Of a stretch of 64,000 bases of DNA, positions 60,315 to 64,000 are shown piece after piece. Each line of letters starts with the position of its first letter. Positions within the stretch are counted from its first letter, which is position 1. A program made the translations under genes and the position numbers. The notes beneath the pieces are model-generated. The model was not told the origin of the DNA. It searched no databases and saw only the letters and a list, made by a program, of their open reading frames with translations. Origin of the DNA: Arthrobacter_M sp030063245. Its GTDB lineage: Bacteria; Actinomycetota; Actinomycetes; Actinomycetales; Micrococcaceae. The DNA lies in the NCBI RefSeq assembly GCF_051131705.1, contig NZ_CP180316.1, positions 1,426,001 to 1,490,000 of the forward strand. Direction: 5' to 3'.

Positions 60315-62288
60315 ATGGGACTTTTAGAGACGATCCGGCACCCGGCTGACCTGAGCAAACTCAACGGCGCGCAAATGGATCAGTTGGCGGAGGAGATCCG
60401 CAGCTTCCTGATCACCAATGTGTCCGCAACCGGCGGCCACCTCGGGCCCAATCTCGGCGTCGTCGAACTGACGCTCGCCATCCACCGGGTATTCGATTCT
60501 CCACGGGACAGCATCGTTTTTGACACCGGGCACCAGTCCTATGTGCATAAGCTGGTCACCGGCCGGCAGGACTTCTCCACGCTCCGACAGCAAGGCGGGC
60601 TCTCCGGGTACCCGTCCCGAGCGGAATCGGTCCACGACATCGTGGAAAGCTCCCACGCGTCGTCCTCGCTCTCCTGGGCGGACGGCATCTCCCGTGCCCG
60701 CCAGCTCACCGGAGAAGGAGAGCGCTACGTCGTCGCCGTCGTCGGCGATGGCGCGCTGACCGGCGGAATGACCTGGGAAGCCCTGAACAACATTGCCGCG
60801 GACAAACGACGCCGCGTCGTCGTCGTCGTTAATGACAACGGCCGCTCCTACGCACCCACCGTCGGCGGCCTCGCCGACTATTTGGCCTCCATGCGCCCGG
60901 CCATCGACCATGTCCGCACACATCCCAAGTACGAGGACACCATGTCCTGGGCCAAGCAGAAGCTGCAAAGCGGAAACCTGGCCGGACAGTTCGTGTACAA
61001 GAGCCTGCACGCGGCGAAAACCGGCATCAAGGACTGGTGGGCGCCGCAGGGGCTGTTCGACAACCTGGGGCTCAAATACATCGGGCCCGTCAACGGACAT
61101 GATGAAAAAGCCATGGAAGCGGCACTGACCGCGGCGAAGAACTTCGGCGGTCCCGTCATTGTCCACGCGATTACTGAAAAGGGCCACGGCTTCGCCCCGG
61201 CCCGGGCACACGAAGCGGATCAGTTCCATGCCGTCGGAGTCATTGATCCCGAAACGGGCGAGCCCGTCGGCGGGACCAGCGGCAGGTCCTGGACAGGCGT
61301 TTTCGCGGACGAAATCGCCGACATCGCCGATGAACGCCCGGACATCGTTGGCATCACCGGCGCCATGCTGATCCCCGTCGGCCTGCACAAGTTCGCCGAG
61401 CGGCATCCGGACCGGGTTTTCGACGTCGGCATCGCCGAACAGCATGCCCTCACCAGCGCCGCGGGCATGGCGTTCGGTGGCCTGCATCCCGTCGTCGCGA
61501 TGTACGCCACGTTCCTGAACCGCGCCTTTGACCAGCTGCTGATGGACGTTGCGCTGCACAAAGCCGGCGTCACCGTTGTGCTGGACCGCGCCGGAGTGAC
61601 CGGCCCGGACGGCGCCAGCCACCATGGCATGTGGGACCTGTCCATGCTGCAGATCGTCCCGGGACTGCACCTCGCCGCCCCCCGCGATGCCTCCCGGCTG
61701 CGGGAAGAACTGCGCGAAGCCGTGGCCGTTTCCGATGCCCCGACAGTCATCCGGTATTCCAAGGGTAATGTCGGCGCCGAGAGCGAGGCCATTGAAAGGC
61801 TCGACGACGGTGTGGACGTACTGGCGCGGCGCCCGGCCGGATCGACGGACAACGACGTGCTGATCGTCAGCGTCGGGGCGATGAGTGAAATGGCTTTGAA
61901 CGTCTGCAACCGGCTCGGCGCGCAGGGAATCAGCTCCACGGTTATCGATCCCCGCTGGGTACTGCCGGTACCGCCCTCCGTCGTCTCGTTGGCGGCACAG
62001 CACCGCATCGTCGTCGTGATTGAAGACGGCGTCCGGGCTGGCGGCATTGGCTCGCGCATCCGCCAGGAACTGCGCGCGGCTGGCGTTGACACCGCACTGA
62101 ACGAGGTGGGCCTGCCGGTCGAATTCCTCGATCACGGCAGCCGGTCGCAGGTGCTGGAGCGCGTCGGGCTGACCGCTCAGCGCGTGGCACAGGACGTCGT
62201 CGCCCAAGTGCTGGGCACCAAGGTTCCGTTTGCCCGTCCGATGCCCGGCCAGGAGGCCCCGCACACCGGGCAGCTTCCACAGCTGTGA
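60315..62288 (+). CDS. dxs: 1-deoxy-D-xylulose-5-phosphate synthase
   Basis: 657 aa. Condenses pyruvate and glyceraldehyde-3-phosphate, the first step of the MEP isoprenoid pathway, using thiamine diphosphate. ATGGHLGPNLGVVELT holds the conserved His; the ThDP/Mg motif is GDGALTGGM...NN. The transketolase-like Pyr domain includes GIAEQHALTSAAGMA and the C-terminal domain VIEDGVRAGGIGSRI. The ATG at 60315 follows AGGAGAGG; an in-frame extension to 60171 would run through the aconitase terminator and is rejected. The stop overlaps the DUF402 start. Confidence 0.97.
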   Translation: MGLLETIRHPADLSKLNGAQMDQLAEEIRSFLITNVSATGGHLGPNLGVVELTLAIHRVFDSPRDSIVFDTGHQSYVHKLVTGRQDFSTLRQQGGLSGYPSRAESVHDIVESSHASSSLSWADGISRARQLTGEGERYVVAVVGDGALTGGMTWEALNNIAADKRRRVVVVVNDNGRSYAPTVGGLADYLASMRPAIDHVRTHPKYEDTMSWAKQKLQSGNLAGQFVYKSLHAAKTGIKDWWAPQGLFDNLGLKYIGPVNGHDEKAMEAALTAAKNFGGPVIVHAITEKGHGFAPARAHEADQFHAVGVIDPETGEPVGGTSGRSWTGVFADEIADIADERPDIVGITGAMLIPVGLHKFAERHPDRVFDVGIAEQHALTSAAGMAFGGLHPVVAMYATFLNRAFDQLLMDVALHKAGVTVVLDRAGVTGPDGASHHGMWDLSMLQIVPGLHLAAPRDASRLREELREAVAVSDAPTVIRYSKGNVGAESEAIERLDDGVDVLARRPAGSTDNDVLIVSVGAMSEMALNVCNRLGAQGISSTVIDPRWVLPVPPSVVSLAAQHRIVVVIEDGVRAGGIGSRIRQELRAAGVDTALNEVGLPVEFLDHGSRSQVLERVGLTAQRVAQDVVAQVLGTKVPFARPMPGQEAPHTGQLPQL

Positions 62289-62830
62289 GCCGGCCGGAAG
62301 GCATCGAACCCGGGGATCTGGTGGTGGCGCGGAACCGGAAATGGAATGCGAAGCCGCACTGGGTGGTGCCCGGCCGGTATTTGGGTGAGGACCAGTATGG
62401 CTGGTGGATTTTCCAGGGCAGCAACGAATTCATTTCCCGGCCCGGGGCCGCGCTCTATACCGCGTCCGACGCGGTCCTGCTCATTCCGCGCAGCGGCAGT
62501 TACGTGGCCACGTTCTTTGATGAACGGCATCCGGACGGCACCGAGCTGTATGTCGATCTTGCTGTGGACCCCGGCTGGAACCTGATCCGGCCGCACGTGT
62601 TTGAGTTCCATCTGATCGACATGGACCTCGACGTCATCCGGAGGCGGGCACACGGAGCGTTTGTCGATGACGAGGATGAATTTGCCGAACACCAGGTGGC
62701 CATGGGCTACCCGGCGGAGGTCATTACCGGAATACGGTCCGAATGCGACCGCATCCTTGCGGCCGTGACGGCGCGGCAGGGGCCGTTTGACGGCACGGAC
62801 ACCAAATGGTTTGAGAACGGGCGGGCATGA
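62285..62830 (+). CDS. DUF402 domain-containing protein
   Basis: 181 aa. The DUF402 fold is visible in KPHWVVPGRYLGEDQYGWWIF, LYVDLAVDPGWNLIRPHVFEFHLIDMDLDVI and the acidic FVDDEDEFAEH. Some family members are metal-dependent nucleotide phosphatases; the conserved acidic residues fit that, but function is not established here. GTG start overlapping the dxs stop by 4 bp; the next gene overlaps its own stop by 4 bp. All three are likely translated as a coupled unit. Confidence 0.88.
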   Translation: MSRPEGIEPGDLVVARNRKWNAKPHWVVPGRYLGEDQYGWWIFQGSNEFISRPGAALYTASDAVLLIPRSGSYVATFFDERHPDGTELYVDLAVDPGWNLIRPHVFEFHLIDMDLDVIRRRAHGAFVDDEDEFAEHQVAMGYPAEVITGIRSECDRILAAVTARQGPFDGTDTKWFENGRA

Positions 62831-63384
62831 GCATTATCAGAATGTACAAGAAGACCGACGGCGGCGTGCTGGAATTCCGTGAAGCATGGCGCGACGCCGA
62901 GGATGGGGTCTTCGTGGTCAACGCAGGAGCCGTCGGGCATCAAAGCGCGACCAAGGAATCGCCCGCGGAGACGTCCGACGCCGGTGCGGCGCTGCTGGCA
63001 GCCTTCGAGACCCATGCGATCGAGGACGGGTTCCGGGTCATTCCGCTGGAGGAGCAGTACTGGGTCATCGCCCAGTTCGCCTTGAAGTCCGTGGAGGGGA
63101 CGGAACGGGATCGGTATCTCGAGCGCAAGGCCACCAGCAGCATTACGTCATTCTTCGCCTGGCGGGGCATCGGCGTCGTCGACCGCAGCGAGTTCGGGGC
63201 AGGGAAGCTCAATATCTTCACGGTGGCTCCGGATGCTGCCAAAGCCGTCGCGGGCATCAAAATTTGCGCGCGCGAGTCCGATCTGGACGTCACCAAGCTG
63301 AGCATCGGAGTGGCCCCCTACGGTCACCTCGACGAGATCAGGGGCAAACACGGGCTGAAGAAGGGTGCCACCTTCACCCTGTAG
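62827..63384 (+). CDS. hypothetical protein of unknown family
   Basis: 185 aa, soluble, no signal or membrane segment. I do not recognise the family. It begins SIIRMYKKTDGGVLEFREAWRD and has a regular alternation of strands and helices (RVIPLEEQYWVIAQFALKSV; FFAWRGIGVVDRSEFGAGKLN; NIFTVAPDAAKAVAGIK), compatible with a small alpha/beta domain. It overlaps the DUF402 gene by 4 bp (ATGA), so it is a real translated member of the dxs transcription unit. Confidence 0.7.
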   Translation: MSIIRMYKKTDGGVLEFREAWRDAEDGVFVVNAGAVGHQSATKESPAETSDAGAALLAAFETHAIEDGFRVIPLEEQYWVIAQFALKSVEGTERDRYLERKATSSITSFFAWRGIGVVDRSEFGAGKLNIFTVAPDAAKAVAGIKICARESDLDVTKLSIGVAPYGHLDEIRGKHGLKKGATFTL

Positions 63385-63517
63385 CCGGTGCCTCGGACGA
63401 TTTGCCGGCGATATGGGCGGATGCCGCGGAAATTTCCAGGGCATCCCTCCAGCTCACCGGCCTTTGGCGCTCCCCCGGAGACTCTGCGCTGTCAGGCTGC
63501 GCAGGTAGGCTGGACGA

Positions 63518-64000
63518 ATGACTGAATATCGACAGCTTGGCACCTCCGGACTCACCGTTTCCGTCGTCGGCCTCGGCTGCAATAACCTGGGCCGCACCGG
63601 GACTGCGACCCAGACGCAGGAAGGGACCAACGCGGTGATCGGCGTCGCGATTGACGAGGGCATCACGCTCTTTGACGTGGCCGATACGTACGGCATGGCA
63701 CCGGGCCTGAGCGAGGAAATGCTCGGTAAAGCCCTCGGCGGCAAGCGCGACGACGTCATTGTCGCCACGAAGTTTGGCATGGACATGAAGGGCGTCAACG
63801 GCGCGGATTGGGGGCGCCGCGGTTCACGCCGTTACATCGTCCGGGCGGCGGAAGCATCGCTGCGCCGGCTCGGGACGGACTGGATCGACCTCTACCAGTT
63901 CCACACGCCGGATCCGCTGACGCCCATTGACGAGACGCTGGCGGCGCTCGATGATCTGGTCACCTCAGGGAAAATCCGCTACATCGGGCATTCCAACCGC
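63518..64000 (+). CDS. aldo/keto reductase, 3' truncated by window edge
   Basis: First 161 codons of an NADPH-dependent oxidoreductase; the frame is still open at the last base. The opening YRQLGTSGLTVSVVGLGCNNLG is classic. Catalytic residues by motif: Asp and Tyr in FDVADTYG, Lys in VATKFG and His in YQFHTPDPL. The pattern resembles the L-glyceraldehyde-3-phosphate reductase/YajO-type subgroup, but the substrate cannot be told. ATG start, 133 bp after the preceding gene, so it may have its own promoter. Confidence 0.92.
   Translation, partial: MTEYRQLGTSGLTVSVVGLGCNNLGRTGTATQTQEGTNAVIGVAIDEGITLFDVADTYGMAPGLSEEMLGKALGGKRDDVIVATKFGMDMKGVNGADWGRRGSRRYIVRAAEASLRRLGTDWIDLYQFHTPDPLTPIDETLAALDDLVTSGKIRYIGHSNR

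Noticed and set aside
1..64000. tRNA or rRNA genes
   Set aside because: No cloverleaf with a GTTCGA-type T-loop and no rRNA core sequence was seen on either strand by eye; a covariance-model scan would settle it.

Overview
This is a GC-rich actinobacterial chromosome segment, most likely from the Micrococcaceae (Arthrobacter relatives). The inference rests on SepH, DUF3710, DUF4192, DUF4193, DUF3093, DUF3159 and DUF5998 proteins, a tricorn protease, a fused CydDC exporter, many GTG/TTG starts, and gene order. From memory, the order dxs - TrmA-like methylase - KimA-like permease - two TrkA genes - DUF3159 - OB-fold - DUF3710 - dut - DUF3093 - DUF4193 matches the Mycobacterium tuberculosis Rv2682c-Rv2699c neighbourhood, with sigA also near. 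The pepA / lpdA / E2 / TIGR01777-epimerase group matches the dlaT region (about Rv2213-Rv2216). No rRNA, tRNA or CRISPR was found.

Layout. 1-9.6 kb: 3' part of a Ser/Thr kinase-like membrane protein with an altered catalytic loop, a TIGR01777 epimerase, an enlarged tricorn protease, OsmC, and a DUF222/HNH (13E12-type) protein with a LexA-like box upstream. 9.8-15 kb (minus): 2-oxo-acid dehydrogenase E2, dihydrolipoamide dehydrogenase and leucyl aminopeptidase, each followed by a hairpin. 15.6-25.1 kb (mostly plus): PAC2 protein, MFS transporter, DUF4192, the primary sigma factor with a SigR/SigH-type promoter candidate, DUF7455, topoisomerase IV subunit B, and a nitrilase-family hydrolase. 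25.1-33.3 kb: a BlaI-type repressor and M56 metalloprotease, divergent from cydA-cydB-cydDC; two perfect TTCTAC-N5-GTAGAA palindromes lie between them, suggesting that this protease/repressor pair controls cytochrome bd. 33.4-35.5 kb: a complete 1449-bp ISL3-family insertion sequence with inverted repeats and an 8-bp target duplication, beside a decayed acetyltransferase. 35.5-45.2 kb: DinB-like protein, ParC, a GNAT/acyl-CoA-synthetase fusion, DUF5998, a phosphodiesterase-like protein, a dead thymidine kinase gene and SepH. 45.6-64 kb: the conserved core block, then a CtpE-like P-type ATPase, aconitase, Dxs, DUF402, an unrecognised protein and the start of an aldo/keto reductase.

How the genes work together. 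The lpdA, E2 and aconitase products serve oxidative carbon metabolism; cydABDC supplies a high-affinity terminal oxidase and its assembly exporter. The two TrkA-type RCK proteins lie head-to-head with a KimA-like permease rather than with a TrkH/G channel, suggesting a potassium-uptake module. ParE and ParC form topoisomerase IV although their genes are about 12 kb apart.

A second theme is short tandem repeats of 9-30 bp. They occur in intergenic DNA and, always in multiples of three, inside coding linkers and termini (kinase, tricorn, HNH protein, MFS tail, CydA tail, CydDC, SepH, DUF3159, TrmA-like, P-type ATPase). Several otherwise conserved proteins are longer than usual because of them.
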